Shown: positions 44,027-53,561 of the stretch, piece by piece
How positions within the stretch are numbered: the first letter of the stretch is position 1
Layout of the letters: the number at the start of each line of letters is the position of its first letter
NCBI GenBank assembly: GCA_013376995.1
Contig: JACAAZ010000003.1
Location: 1-64,000 of the forward strand
Direction of reading: 5' to 3'
Source of the DNA: Bacteroidota bacterium
GTDB lineage: Bacteria > Bacteroidota > Bacteroidia > Bacteroidales > UBA4417
Length of the DNA stretch: 64,000 nucleotides
Notes under the pieces: model-generated
Database searches by the model: none
What the model saw: only the letters and a program-made list of their open reading frames with translations
What the model was told of the DNA's origin: nothing
Position numbers and translations under genes: made by a program

Positions 44027-47000
44027 TGGCTGGTTTATTGAACACTAACAAAACATTTGAGGAAATACTTTTCTCTTGAACAATAGTTGAGCTGAGCTTC
44101 AGGTCAGTGGCATATTTGATAAGATCCGCGCTTGAAAAGAAATCTATTTCATTCTGAGTCTTATTGAACTTGATCAATTTGGTTGAGAATAATTCGCTGA
44201 TGCGGGTAATAAGGTGCTTGTTGCCCGGTCTCTTATCAGCATCACGAACGATGATTGTTCCGCCAGGATTAAGAGATTGCACTGCCCTACTAAAAACCAA
44301 ATTTCGCCTGCTTTCTTCAAAGTAATGCAAAACATCTCCAAAGATTATACAATCGCTTGATTCCCAATTATAATCTAATAAGTTCCCTGTTTTAAAATCA
44401 AGATTTTGAGGTTTCCCAAATCCGTTGAATGCGACTGAAATTTTCTCTGAATCATAGTCAATTCCTAGTATTTTCCTATCCGGAGAAAGGCCTGCCAACA
44501 TATACGTCATGAAGCCATAACCACAGCCGGCATCAACGATAGTACCTTTCATTGGAACTAAGGTATGAAATGCAATATAGTTCTGTTCGAGCCTCATTTT
44601 AATCTTCATATACCATTCAAGGACAGGGCCTTTAAACAAATAGTTATCGATGATTTTCCTGCGGTAATTGACTGGATTCCTGAGCTCTTCATTTATCAAA
44701 GCAATATGATACCTGAAAAGAGATTGAACTTTTTTAGTAACCTCCTGGTATGTTAACCCAAACGCCGGATCCATGTATTTAATTCTTGTCAGAATCTTTA
44801 AGGTTATGGTTGAATCCCGTAAAACGAAACTTCCTTTTGCAATTGCATCAGCTGTGCCATTAATAACAACAGGTATAATGTCAAGTTTCAATTGATGAGC
44901 AAGGAAAAATGCACCCTTGTGAAAATGCCCGATACTTCCATCTTGCGAGCGTGTTCCTTCAGGGAAGATAGCAATTGAATAGCCCTGGCTGATCTTTTCC
45001 TTCAGTGCTTCAAGACTGGGTTCAACACCTTCAAAAATAGGATAGTAACCTGCCAAACGAACGACAAAACCGAATAATGGTGAATGCCAGACCCATTTGT
45101 TGGTAAGCAAAAGAATCCTCGGATTCAACATGATCATAGCTAAAATATCTATTACTGACTGGTGATTAGCTACATAAATGCATGGAGAATTAAAATCAGG
45201 CTTTTCTTCAAATATGATCCTCTTCTTTATATTTCCCATTATATAGATCTGAGCCCAGGCTACCTTACTAATCATCCAATTGAAAAGCAATTGTGATTTT
45301 TTCCTGAAGAAAGGATTTATAACGAGCAGCAAAACACCTAGTATTGTCAAGAATATACATCCCAGGATAAAAAAGCCAAATGCTATTACCGATTTGATGA
45401 ATGTCATCATGCTGATCGGCGCCTGCCCCCTGCTTACAGGTTTTGTTATAAAAAGCTTGAACAGTAATGGTTCCAGCACCTGAGAAGTTAATAGTACGGA
45501 AGTAATACCGATCAGTGATACTGCACCTATGGATTGTAAGGCCGGATGCTTTGCTATCAGCATAACTGCAAATCCAAAAAGAGTGGTTAAACCGGATAAG
45601 AGTATGCTTATTCTTATAACCGGCATATGGGTTGACCTGGTCTTGTAACTATTCAGGAGTCCGTCCATTGTAAAAATGCAATAGTCATCCCCCAATCCGA
45701 AAATGAAGGTTGAAAGGATGATATTCACAATGTTGAATGGAATATGGAACAATCCCATCAGTCCCAGTATCCATATCCATGATACAACCATTGGAATGAA
45801 AGCTGTAAGAGCTAGTTCAATCCTACCATAAGTAAGAAGCAAGGCAAAAAAGACCAGCAAGGCTGAAAAGATGGCTATGAAGTTAAAATCATCATTAATG
45901 ACTGAAGTTAGTTGCGTAGCCAGGAATTTGCTATCCATCACCGTATTACCACTCAATCCTGATATGATCCTCTCAATCTTTGGACTATCAGATGTTTTGC
46001 CATAAACCACAGAAACCACTGTTGTTATACCGGGAGAGATTGTAATTGCCTCCCGCCCAACAGAATTAGCAAGCATTTGAAAATCAGATGAATCTATCGA
46101 ACTTTTTTTGGTATTCATTTGAAGAATAAAACCCTCAAATGCATCTTTTGTGAAGCCATACTTTTCTGCGGATTTCTCCAGGTCTGCCCTAATGGATGCC
46201 TTCTTTTCGGGAGTAAAGTATGCATTCCATCTCCGGATCCGGTATTCCTGTTCCTGAAGTGAAGGCAAAAAGTCTGAAACACCTGTATACCTCAAAGGGA
46301 TTCCAGCCAGGTTCATTGAATCAACAGATTTCTTTATCCTATTGGCAGACTTTAGAGCTTCGTCAAAATTCAGTCCCGAGGAAATTATATAAACCGGTGA
46401 ATTCAGAGTATCTGAGGATCGTAGAAACTTTTCATTCTTCTTCAAATCAGAAGACATGTAGTTCAAATGCATCAGGTCTGTGTCGAACTCAATGTATTTA
46501 CAAAAGTAAAGTAAGACTGGTGTCATCAGTATGACTGCACCAACTATATACTTATTGGCATCCAGTTGAAAAGCCCCGAACTTTCCCAGCCAGCGATCAA
46601 CAATGGTTGTCCTGGCGTTTGCAGGCTGATCACCAATCAGGTGTGGTAAAAATATTAAAGAGAACAGAACAGCTCCGATAAGGCCAAAAGATCCAAGTAA
46701 GCCAAAATCATGAAGCAATTCAGATTTAACAAACAAAAGGCAAACAAAACCTCCAATGGTAGTCACACTTCCAATGGTCATAGGTTCAACCATATCGGAA
46801 ATCACATGACGGATATCAGAATCATATAGTCTATGTGTAAGAATATGCAATGGATAGTTTATGGCAATTCCCAATAAGACTGACGTTGAACCAATTGCGA
46901 TTAATGATATTCCCGGTTTGATAAGTGAAATGCAGGCAAGTGCGAATAGAATTCCAAACACAACCGGGGAGAACATTAATAAAGGTGTCCTTTTCTTACG

Positions 47001-47873
47001 AAAAACAAGGGTTATAAGCAGAATCAGTGCAATGCTCATTACCACGATGGTTAGCATGGTATCACGCCTGACCTGGGTGGCATTACCTACTGAAGTGACC
47101 GTAGAACCAATTAAGAAACAATCAATATTTGAAAATTCAGTTTTAGAACCCAATGCTTCAATATGTTTGTTGAGTTGGCTAAGCAGATCAGCATTCTTAC
47201 CTGATTCATTTGGCGGATTTGTAGGCTGGATAAAGAACACCAGGGCATTTTTTCCCTTGAGAAAGAAGTAACCATCCCTGATTTCGTAAGAGGTACCCTG
47301 GCCGAGTTTCTGCAGGCGTAAAACCATCTTCGTTGACAGACCCTCTGGATCGTAAGGTAACCCCTGTTGTATCATCATACCAGCAGGTGTAGCCATAAGT
47401 TTTACACTTTCAGCCAGATGACGGTCCAGATTGGTATTAGAGGTAATTGAATCAAAATTAGCGTAATCACTATCTTCCAGGAAAAAGGGCAGATTCTTGA
47501 GCATTGCCCTGTATATATCGAGGAACGAAAAATCATCAGGACCAGTCATCACTTTCTTTACCAGTGAGCTATCCATTGAATGAATCCTGCTTACCATTGA
47601 ATCGCAATAGTCGATTTGGTTAGACTGATCATGCTTCAGGGTATCTTTTTCCCGCACACAAATTATCAGTCTTTCCATTGCCTTGCTATTCTGAAGCACC
47701 TTGGCAAAGTCTTTTGTCTTGGGGTCAATCTGGAAAATCTTACTGATATCTTCTTCAAATGAAACCCGCAAAGAAAGGACCGCAAGCAATGAGGTACTCA
47801 AAACCAATGCCAGCCAATAAGCCCAGCGATGGCTCCTGAAATAATCATATATGCCGAGTGTAATCGACTTCAT
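44019..47873 (-). CDS. Three-part fusion: MMPL exporter, PlsC acyltransferase, SAM methyltransferase
   Basis: 1,284 aa from the ATG at 47873 (the frame stays open to 47948, inside the upstream gene). Residues about 1-820 form an MMPL/RND-type transporter with two halves of about six helices each and large periplasmic loops. Residues about 870-1075 are a PlsC-like acyltransferase with NHQSVID (His904) and FPEGTRSQDGS (about 970). Residues about 1100-1284 are a class I methyltransferase with VDAGCGYGFMTYMLAG and IIFGDVLHYFEESRR. It would export an aryl-polyene lipid and modify it on the cytosolic face. The same three-part architecture is known in Bacteroidota. Confidence 0.9.
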   Translation of the reverse strand: MKSITLGIYDYFRSHRWAYWLALVLSTSLLAVLSLRVSFEEDISKIFQIDPKTKDFAKVLQNSKAMERLIICVREKDTLKHDQSNQIDYCDSMVSRIHSMDSSLVKKVMTGPDDFSFLDIYRAMLKNLPFFLEDSDYANFDSITSNTNLDRHLAESVKLMATPAGMMIQQGLPYDPEGLSTKMVLRLQKLGQGTSYEIRDGYFFLKGKNALVFFIQPTNPPNESGKNADLLSQLNKHIEALGSKTEFSNIDCFLIGSTVTSVGNATQVRRDTMLTIVVMSIALILLITLVFRKKRTPLLMFSPVVFGILFALACISLIKPGISLIAIGSTSVLLGIAINYPLHILTHRLYDSDIRHVISDMVEPMTIGSVTTIGGFVCLLFVKSELLHDFGLLGSFGLIGAVLFSLIFLPHLIGDQPANARTTIVDRWLGKFGAFQLDANKYIVGAVILMTPVLLYFCKYIEFDTDLMHLNYMSSDLKKNEKFLRSSDTLNSPVYIISSGLNFDEALKSANRIKKSVDSMNLAGIPLRYTGVSDFLPSLQEQEYRIRRWNAYFTPEKKASIRADLEKSAEKYGFTKDAFEGFILQMNTKKSSIDSSDFQMLANSVGREAITISPGITTVVSVVYGKTSDSPKIERIISGLSGNTVMDSKFLATQLTSVINDDFNFIAIFSALLVFFALLLTYGRIELALTAFIPMVVSWIWILGLMGLFHIPFNIVNIILSTFIFGLGDDYCIFTMDGLLNSYKTRSTHMPVIRISILLSGLTTLFGFAVMLIAKHPALQSIGAVSLIGITSVLLTSQVLEPLLFKLFITKPVSRGQAPISMMTFIKSVIAFGFFILGCIFLTILGVLLLVINPFFRKKSQLLFNWMISKVAWAQIYIMGNIKKRIIFEEKPDFNSPCIYVANHQSVIDILAMIMLNPRILLLTNKWVWHSPLFGFVVRLAGYYPIFEGVEPSLEALKEKISQGYSIAIFPEGTRSQDGSIGHFHKGAFFLAHQLKLDIIPVVINGTADAIAKGSFVLRDSTITLKILTRIKYMDPAFGLTYQEVTKKVQSLFRYHIALINEELRNPVNYRRKIIDNYLFKGPVLEWYMKIKMRLEQNYIAFHTLVPMKGTIVDAGCGYGFMTYMLAGLSPDRKILGIDYDSEKISVAFNGFGKPQNLDFKTGNLLDYNWESSDCIIFGDVLHYFEESRRNLVFSRAVQSLNPGGTIIVRDADKRPGNKHLITRISELFSTKLIKFNKTQNEIDFFSSADLIKYATDLKLSSTIVQEKSISSNVLLVFNKPANG

Positions 47874-47877
47874 CCTC

Positions 47878-49038
47878 TTACCTTTTGTTCTTTGAATATA
47901 ATATGAGAATAAAATATGCCATCGCACCGGAGAGAATGGAAGCTGCAAAAGACAACGTTATACTTCCGATCAGGTATTGTTCAATAAAGGGCGTTACTGA
48001 TGAAAGGTTCCGGAAGGTGTCCAGGGAAGGCAGAACAGGGTTTTTGAACCAAAATGATCCAAAGACCAGGCTAAAGTAAATGATCAATGGAATGAATGGT
48101 GGGATGCTAATGTTGACAAAAAGGATAACCAATGCTTTATTTAACTTGAAGAGGAACGCTAAACCAATGGCTATAAGTAGTTGAAAACCCCAGACAGGGA
48201 ATATTCCCATAAATACGCCAACAGAGACTGATACAGAACGAAGAAGAATCGACTCTTTGGGATTAAACAGTAGCTCTTTCCATGATCGATCCCTGAAATA
48301 CATAACAGGCCTGTACCAGGTCAATGCCAGGAATACCAGCACCGTGTTCAGCAAGCTTATCCGCACGAAATCCTGGAATGGCCGGAAATGAGAAACTCGT
48401 TCGTCCTCATCAAAATAATGAACAGTAACAGGGACCTGGCTTACTTTTATTCCTTTCCAGGCCAATCTTACGATTATTTCAATTTCAAATTCGAACCTGG
48501 GAGTATAGAACTTCATCTTTTCCATTGGTGCCAAAGGATAGAGCCGAAAACCAGATTGAGTATCATTGTGTGATATACCGGTTTCCACCCAGAACCAGAA
48601 ATTTGAGAATTTCCTGCCAAAATTGCTTTTTACTGGCACAGAGGATTGCTCCATATTTCGCTCCCCTATTATCAATGCATCCCCCAGTTCATTTAATTTT
48701 TCAGCAAACCGGATTATTTCTGAAGGTTGATGTTGTCCATCCGTATCCATAGATACAGCATACCTGAATCCCTTTTGCATGGCATATGCAAAGCCAGTCT
48801 TCAAGGCATTTCCCTTACCCTTGTTTAGAGGTATTCGTACAACATGAACCGAAGGGAATTCGCTCAATATCCTGACAGTATCATCGGTTGATCCATCATC
48901 AACAACGATCAGGTCATCTGTAAGCTGCAAAACACCCCTGATAACTCCGGCCAGCGTTTTACAGTTATTGTAGGTAGGCAGTATAACACAAACCTGGTAA
49001 TCCCTGAGCAAATTTTGTTTTGTTAAACTGCCTGGCAT
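47878..49038 (-). CDS. GT2 glycosyltransferase fused to DUF2062
   Basis: 386 aa from the ATG at 49038, which overlaps the upstream gene by 16 bp. The first 230 residues are a GT-A family 2 domain (VCVILPTYNNCKTLAGVI, LIVVDDGSTDDT, VSMDTDGQHQPSEII), like dolichyl-phosphate mannose synthases. The C-terminal about 130 residues are DUF2062, with several membrane helices. It may glycosylate the pigment or its lipid carrier at the inner membrane. GT2 proteins occur in most aryl-polyene clusters. Confidence 0.88.
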   Translation of the reverse strand: MPGSLTKQNLLRDYQVCVILPTYNNCKTLAGVIRGVLQLTDDLIVVDDGSTDDTVRILSEFPSVHVVRIPLNKGKGNALKTGFAYAMQKGFRYAVSMDTDGQHQPSEIIRFAEKLNELGDALIIGERNMEQSSVPVKSNFGRKFSNFWFWVETGISHNDTQSGFRLYPLAPMEKMKFYTPRFEFEIEIIVRLAWKGIKVSQVPVTVHYFDEDERVSHFRPFQDFVRISLLNTVLVFLALTWYRPVMYFRDRSWKELLFNPKESILLRSVSVSVGVFMGIFPVWGFQLLIAIGLAFLFKLNKALVILFVNISIPPFIPLIIYFSLVFGSFWFKNPVLPSLDTFRNLSSVTPFIEQYLIGSITLSFAASILSGAMAYFILILYSKNKR

Positions 49039-49400
49039 CTGTACTCTCCTTTCATTTTTAGGGTTTCTACACCCATGCCAGTAACAATACACTTTATCGC
49101 TAAGGAATCTGGTGATTGGTTTAAAACACTTACCTCATATCTTAATTCTCTATATTCCAGCGGATTGACAAGAGTAATGAATTTAATATTATCACTTGAT
49201 ACAAGATGATACTCCTTTCCAAAGTTCAAGGAGAGGAGTTCTCCTATAATTTGAACAGAGCAAACACCAGGAACAATTGGGTTTCCGGGGAAATGTCCAT
49301 TAAATAACTCATGATTTTCATTGATGGTAATTATACAATCCAGCTTGCTTTCAACATAGCTAATACTTTCAACTGAATATAAATTTCCAAGCAGTGACAT
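49023..49400 (-). CDS. Hotdog-fold dehydratase-like protein (FabZ/ApeI-like)
   Basis: 125 aa. The short hotdog fold has CIITINENHELFNGHFPGNP followed by IVPGVCSVQIIGELL, the FabZ-type active-site region with His in HFPGNP and a downstream Glu. It probably dehydrates 3-hydroxyacyl-ACP during polyene synthesis. This would be the second dehydratase of the operon, besides 57743-58189. It lies 3 bp after an unknown exported-protein gene and overlaps the GT2 gene. Confidence 0.85.
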   Translation of the reverse strand: MSLLGNLYSVESISYVESKLDCIITINENHELFNGHFPGNPIVPGVCSVQIIGELLSLNFGKEYHLVSSDNIKFITLVNPLEYRELRYEVSVLNQSPDSLAIKCIVTGMGVETLKMKGEYRCQAV

Positions 49401-49403
49401 GAA

Positions 49404-50003
49404 TTACTCAATCTTTTTCAAGTGAATACTTAAAGGGAAGTTCGTGTGTTCGATGAATATCTTATTGATTTCCCCTGTATCTGTCTGCCTAAAATAATAA
49501 AAGCGGGTTAAAATCCTTGATTTTTTTTGAATGACTGCAGACGAACATTTCATAGATAATTTATCAAAGATGTATGAAATTTTAACTTTTCTCTTCAGCG
49601 GAAATGAATATTCAATTGTTGACAATGAATCATGAGCGATTGGCTTTTCTCCCCAGGTTTGTAGGCCGCAAACGCAACTGAAATCATCATAGAAAGATTG
49701 TAACACCTTCTTTCTCTTAAGCTTGGGATAGGCATAATTAACCTTATATCCATCAGGACTCATCTCAAGATCAAGAAGTTTGGGGCCAAGTTCTGAAGTC
49801 ATTACCAGTCGAAATGTGGAATCACTTATCTTATCCAATATCATTAAGCCGCTGATTCCTGTCTTCCCAATTTTCATATCCAATCCATAATATCCGGCTA
49901 CTTTAGGCGCAATAAACGATCCTAGAGGATTTGACTGTGCTTTCAATCCAGATAAACCCAAAAAACAAAGAAATATTAAGCTACTTAAGGGTAAATACTT
50001 CAT
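49404..50003 (-). CDS. Exported protein of unknown function (aryl-polyene operon)
   Basis: 199 aa. A clear signal peptide (1-22, ending GLSGLKAQ) is followed by a mainly beta-strand protein with GLDMKIGKTGISGLMILDK and a Cys-containing CVCGLQTWG near residue 112. I do not recognise the family. It overlaps the LolA-like gene by 23 bp, so the two are translationally linked. It may help move or hold pigment in the periplasm or at the outer membrane. Confidence 0.75.
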   Translation of the reverse strand: MKYLPLSSLIFLCFLGLSGLKAQSNPLGSFIAPKVAGYYGLDMKIGKTGISGLMILDKISDSTFRLVMTSELGPKLLDLEMSPDGYKVNYAYPKLKRKKVLQSFYDDFSCVCGLQTWGEKPIAHDSLSTIEYSFPLKRKVKISYIFDKLSMKCSSAVIQKKSRILTRFYYFRQTDTGEINKIFIEHTNFPLSIHLKKIE

Positions 50004-50676
50004 CCGAAACCAACTGATTGATCCGTTTATTACTAAATATCAACGTAGTATTATCACCTGACTCTTCCTTCATAATGATTTTCTCAACAGTAAAGTCGTT
50101 TTTGCCTATCAGCACCTCGATCTCGCTAATCAATGACTTAATAGCTTTTAACCTAGGCTTAAGTATGAACTTGTATTTGCTTTCATTCTCAAAAATCTGA
50201 ACATCGAAATCCTTTGAATTTATTACATCACCTGTAACACAATCCATGGTTAGTCGACTAACCATGGAGAATAGCTTATTCGATTTGGCGGAATAATTAT
50301 TTTCCCTTTGTTCATTCTTAATCAATATGTTATCATTATTCAATATAAAAATATAGGAGAATGGCTTAAAGTATTCCATCCTCAGTTTATTATCTTTTTT
50401 AAAGGTAAATTTACCTGAGGAAATCATCTCCTTTTGCATCATGCTCACCTTCTTGTGCTGCTCAAAATCAGACATAAGACTCAAAATCGTCTTAGACTTT
50501 GATGTAAATAATTTGCTAAATGCGGCTTTATCTGTGACAGAGGAATAATTCTGGGAGGAAACCGAAAATGAGATCGAAAAAAGAGAGATCAATACTATTG
50601 AAATTCCTTTTAATCGAAATTCCGGATTCAATAAAAACAGGTTCCTGATGCTATGAGGAAAGGAGGGTAATTGCAT
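49981..50676 (-). CDS. LolA-like outer-membrane lipoprotein carrier-type protein
   Basis: 231 aa periplasmic protein. After the signal segment (about 22-42, ISIVLISLFSISFSVSSQ) it shows a LolA-like order: ILSLMSDFEQHKKVSMMQKE, SGKFTFKKDNKLRMEYFKP, FIFILNNDNILI-like strand, and a C-terminal VEKIIMKEESGDNTTLIFSN. LolA-like proteins are a constant part of aryl-polyene clusters and are thought to shuttle the lipid product across the periplasm. It lies one base after the deacetylase stop. Confidence 0.85.
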   Translation of the reverse strand: MQLPSFPHSIRNLFLLNPEFRLKGISIVLISLFSISFSVSSQNYSSVTDKAAFSKLFTSKSKTILSLMSDFEQHKKVSMMQKEMISSGKFTFKKDNKLRMEYFKPFSYIFILNNDNILIKNEQRENNYSAKSNKLFSMVSRLTMDCVTGDVINSKDFDVQIFENESKYKFILKPRLKAIKSLISEIEVLIGKNDFTVEKIIMKEESGDNTTLIFSNKRINQLVSDEVFTLK

Positions 50677-50677
50677 T

Positions 50678-51412
50678 TCAGTTTAATGATAGATAAGGCT
50701 TCAAAGGTACTATTTTGTAACCATTTGATTCAATATCATCAATTAATTCAGAAAGGATAAGGCTTGTAATACATCGGTTGTCGTGCAGCAATATGATACT
50801 ACCTGGGCGCAATTTCCGTATAATCCTTCGTCTCAGTTTGTCAGGGTCGGTAATAACTGTATCCAAAGACCTGATATCCCAGCCAATACTGAGTAAGTTC
50901 CTTTTTTTTACTGCTTTGGCTATTGAAGGATTTGTCACTCCAAAGGGAGGCCTGAACAAGTTAACTTCACGGCCGATTATAGATTTAATAGCGGTTTCTG
51001 CCTTTTCAAGCTCATTTTCAAATTCATGACTTGATTTGAGAGTAAGAGCCCAATCATGGCTATAAGTATGATTACCAATCAGATGTCCCTCCTCTACTAT
51101 TCTCTTAACCAGACCAGGAGAACTTTCTGCATGATTTCCGATGCAAAAGAAAACGGCCTTAATATCCCTCCTTTTCAATTCATCCAGTATCTCTGCTGTG
51201 AATTGAGATGAAGGTCCATCATCGAAACTTAAGAATACTATCTTTTCGGTTGTCTTTACCCTGCAAAGGCTACGGATAAACAGTGAATGTTGAATCGAAA
51301 AAATACAGTATATCAAGTATATAATAATAAAAACCAGCAAAACAGAGAACATCAACACCAATTCTGTCAAAAGTTTGAGGGTAAAAATGATAATTATTTC
51401 CATCAGCGTCAT
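50678..51412 (-). CDS. Polysaccharide deacetylase (NodB homology domain)
   Basis: 244 aa from the ATG at 51412, which overlaps the previous stop as ATGA. An N-terminal membrane anchor (about 10-35) is followed by a NodB domain: FLSFDDGPSSQFTAEILDEL (catalytic Asp-Asp), GNHTYSHDWAL (His pair for the metal) and LFRPPFGVTNP. SIILLHDNR closes the site. It removes acetyl groups from amino sugars or related esters. A deacetylase inside an aryl-polyene operon suggests the lipid carries an acetylated sugar or that the enzyme acts on envelope glycan. Confidence 0.88.
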   Translation of the reverse strand: MTLMEIIIIFTLKLLTELVLMFSVLLVFIIIYLIYCIFSIQHSLFIRSLCRVKTTEKIVFLSFDDGPSSQFTAEILDELKRRDIKAVFFCIGNHAESSPGLVKRIVEEGHLIGNHTYSHDWALTLKSSHEFENELEKAETAIKSIIGREVNLFRPPFGVTNPSIAKAVKKRNLLSIGWDIRSLDTVITDPDKLRRRIIRKLRPGSIILLHDNRCITSLILSELIDDIESNGYKIVPLKPYLSLN

Positions 51413-52371
51413 GATCTGCACAGGTGGATCAGCGATTGGGAATTACCGGGATATGAATGATGAATGATAACATCGCTCAAATCACTGTCTAAATCCGGCA
51501 TTCCAATTCCCCCATTCAAAAGTTGATTTGCCATCCAAAAAGCAAAACTACTGGATGTAGGGTAATCACCACAATATTGTTTATAATCTATAATCCTATC
51601 ATCTTCAAATAATTGCTTAATCGTTTCATCATCCGGATCCTGCAAATTTCCCGGATTTCCGGACAAGAGAATGGCATCATTCGTATCTACTTTTGCCTCT
51701 ATGTAATTCCCAATATCAGAATGATCACCCATGAATGGCAAGATGAACTCTTTTACAATGACTTTAGATTTGTGTCCAGATAAAGTAAAAAAAGCTGATC
51801 CCTCACCCTGTCCATAGTAGCCATTACTCCTTTTCTCCGCTAAATGCAGCCTTTCAGCTAAATCAAATTTAAGCGTTGTCAGTTCATCAATTCCACCAAG
51901 CAGAACACTGTTATCAGGTTTCTCATTCAGAAGCATAACTGCATCAAACAGTGCATGCTCAAATGACAGACTTGTTTGAGTAAAAGTATTATTATAGCAG
52001 GTATTCCTCAGGAATAAAGAAATCTGGCCGGCCATTGTATTGTGAATGGACTGGATGAAGGATGTTGGATTCATCATCCGGTTATCAGGATCAGATATTT
52101 TGGTTAGGAAAGTACCGGTGTCCTCCAGGCAGCCTAGACCAGTTGCCGTAATAATTGCATCCGGATTGATGTTTCCGTTGTCGTCAATCGCTTTTTTAGC
52201 AGCAGTCAGGGCCATTTTCATGATCCTGCTCATACGCCTGAGTTGCCTTGCATCCAGGATGTTATCATAATCAGGCTCAATGCAGGCGAACCGACCATCC
52301 TTCATCCCTATGAAATTTCGGGAGGAATCGTATGGTGAGATCGCAAATGAGCTATTGATATAGATTTCCAT
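51409..52371 (-). CDS. Ketosynthase-like protein without catalytic cysteine (chain-length-factor-like)
   Basis: 320 aa from the ATG at 52371, overlapping the previous stop as TGATG. It keeps parts of the beta-ketoacyl synthase fold (MKMALTAAKKAIDDNG, ATGLGCLEDTGTFL, NPTSFIQSIHNTMAGQISLFL), but where ketosynthases have the TACSS-type nucleophile it has FTQTSLSFEHALFDA. No C-terminal His pair is seen. It probably pairs with the active ketosynthase encoded just upstream, as chain-length factors do. Confidence 0.75.
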   Translation of the reverse strand: MEIYINSSFAISPYDSSRNFIGMKDGRFACIEPDYDNILDARQLRRMSRIMKMALTAAKKAIDDNGNINPDAIITATGLGCLEDTGTFLTKISDPDNRMMNPTSFIQSIHNTMAGQISLFLRNTCYNNTFTQTSLSFEHALFDAVMLLNEKPDNSVLLGGIDELTTLKFDLAERLHLAEKRSNGYYGQGEGSAFFTLSGHKSKVIVKEFILPFMGDHSDIGNYIEAKVDTNDAILLSGNPGNLQDPDDETIKQLFEDDRIIDYKQYCGDYPTSSSFAFWMANQLLNGGIGMPDLDSDLSDVIIHHSYPGNSQSLIHLCRS

Positions 52372-53561
52372 CAATGTTTTCTTGAAAATAGAAGCGAACA
52401 ACAGTTTCCTCCAAAACCAAAAGAGTTGGACAAAGCATGTTCGATTTTTAATGGCTTGGATTCGGTGACCGGAATAAGGCCTGTTTCAGGCATTGGAGTA
52501 TTAAACCGCAGTGCCGCAATAGATTTTTGATTGACAATTGATTGGACCGTAAATACTGCTTCAATTCCACCGCTGGCCCCGAGGGTATGTCCTGTATACG
52601 CTTTTGTAGAACTAAAAGCCGGAACATTGTCACCAAATACTTTTTTAATCGCAACACCTTCAGCAATATCATTGTTTGTGGTTGCTGTTCCATGCAGATT
52701 AATATAGCCAACATCTTTAGGATGAATGCCAGCTATTTCAAGAGCATTTTTCAATACGAGAGATGGGCCGGTACCATCTTCCGATAATGCCGTCTGATGG
52801 TAAGCATCGCTTGCATTGGCATAGCCACTCACTTCTGCATGAACATCGATCCCAAGCTTCTGGCTCATTTTTTCTGATGCAAGCAACAGATAGCCAGCGC
52901 CTTCACCAAGATTAAGTCCTTTACGGCTGGAATCAAAAGGCCTGCACAATTCGTTATCGAGTAAGAGTAAGGTATTGAATCCGTTAAGCGTGAAAGCCGT
53001 CAATGCATCCGTTCCACCAGCGATAGCGAAATCAAGATACCCGCTCTTAATCATCCTGGAAGCCAGCATAATAGCATTCGCAGATGAAGAACAAGCAGTA
53101 TTGAGAGTTGTAACAAAATCGATTACCCCGATCTCTTTGGCGATCAAATTACTGATCTTTCCACATTCATGATATATAAGATCTGAAAGTTTGCCACTAC
53201 CCTTTCCTTTCATTTCCTGCCGGAAGAAACCTTCAGTTAAATCCATTCCTCCTACAGTTGTCCCTGAAATATATCCTATCCTTGCTCCTGCCATTTCCTT
53301 GATGAAAGGCTGAACTGCCTCCTTAGCGGCGGTCATTCCTAATAAAGCTGTCCTCGGCAAACGATCTGAAACAGTTAGCATTTCAGCCAGTTCGCTATTG
53401 CTTTGCATTACCCTTGCAACGGGTATTCCGCTTACAAAACTGTCAAGGTAGGATGAGTCAGCTGTAATTCCATGTTTGCCATTGGAAAGGGCATGATAAT
53501 TTGCCGCCGAGTTTTCACCCAGCGCAGAAATTACTCCAGTTCCAATAACATGGACTTTCAT
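52371..53561 (-). CDS. Beta-ketoacyl-ACP synthase (FabF-like, active site intact)
   Basis: 396 aa. The catalytic triad is complete: Cys157 in TLNTACSSSANA, His290 in NLHGTATTNND and His325 in TGHTLGAS; the C-terminal SNSFGFGGNCCSLLF motif is normal. It condenses malonyl-ACP with the growing polyene. The start overlaps the ACP stop by one base (TAATG), and its stop overlaps the next start (TGATG), so three genes are translated in series. Confidence 0.93.
   Translation of the reverse strand: MKVHVIGTGVISALGENSAANYHALSNGKHGITADSSYLDSFVSGIPVARVMQSNSELAEMLTVSDRLPRTALLGMTAAKEAVQPFIKEMAGARIGYISGTTVGGMDLTEGFFRQEMKGKGSGKLSDLIYHECGKISNLIAKEIGVIDFVTTLNTACSSSANAIMLASRMIKSGYLDFAIAGGTDALTAFTLNGFNTLLLLDNELCRPFDSSRKGLNLGEGAGYLLLASEKMSQKLGIDVHAEVSGYANASDAYHQTALSEDGTGPSLVLKNALEIAGIHPKDVGYINLHGTATTNNDIAEGVAIKKVFGDNVPAFSSTKAYTGHTLGASGGIEAVFTVQSIVNQKSIAALRFNTPMPETGLIPVTESKPLKIEHALSNSFGFGGNCCSLLFSRKH

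Noticed and set aside
47873-47948. Longer start of the MMPL fusion
   Set aside because: The additional residues overlap the end of the GT2-DUF2062 gene and show no conserved features; MKSITLGIYDYF at 47873 fits the family.
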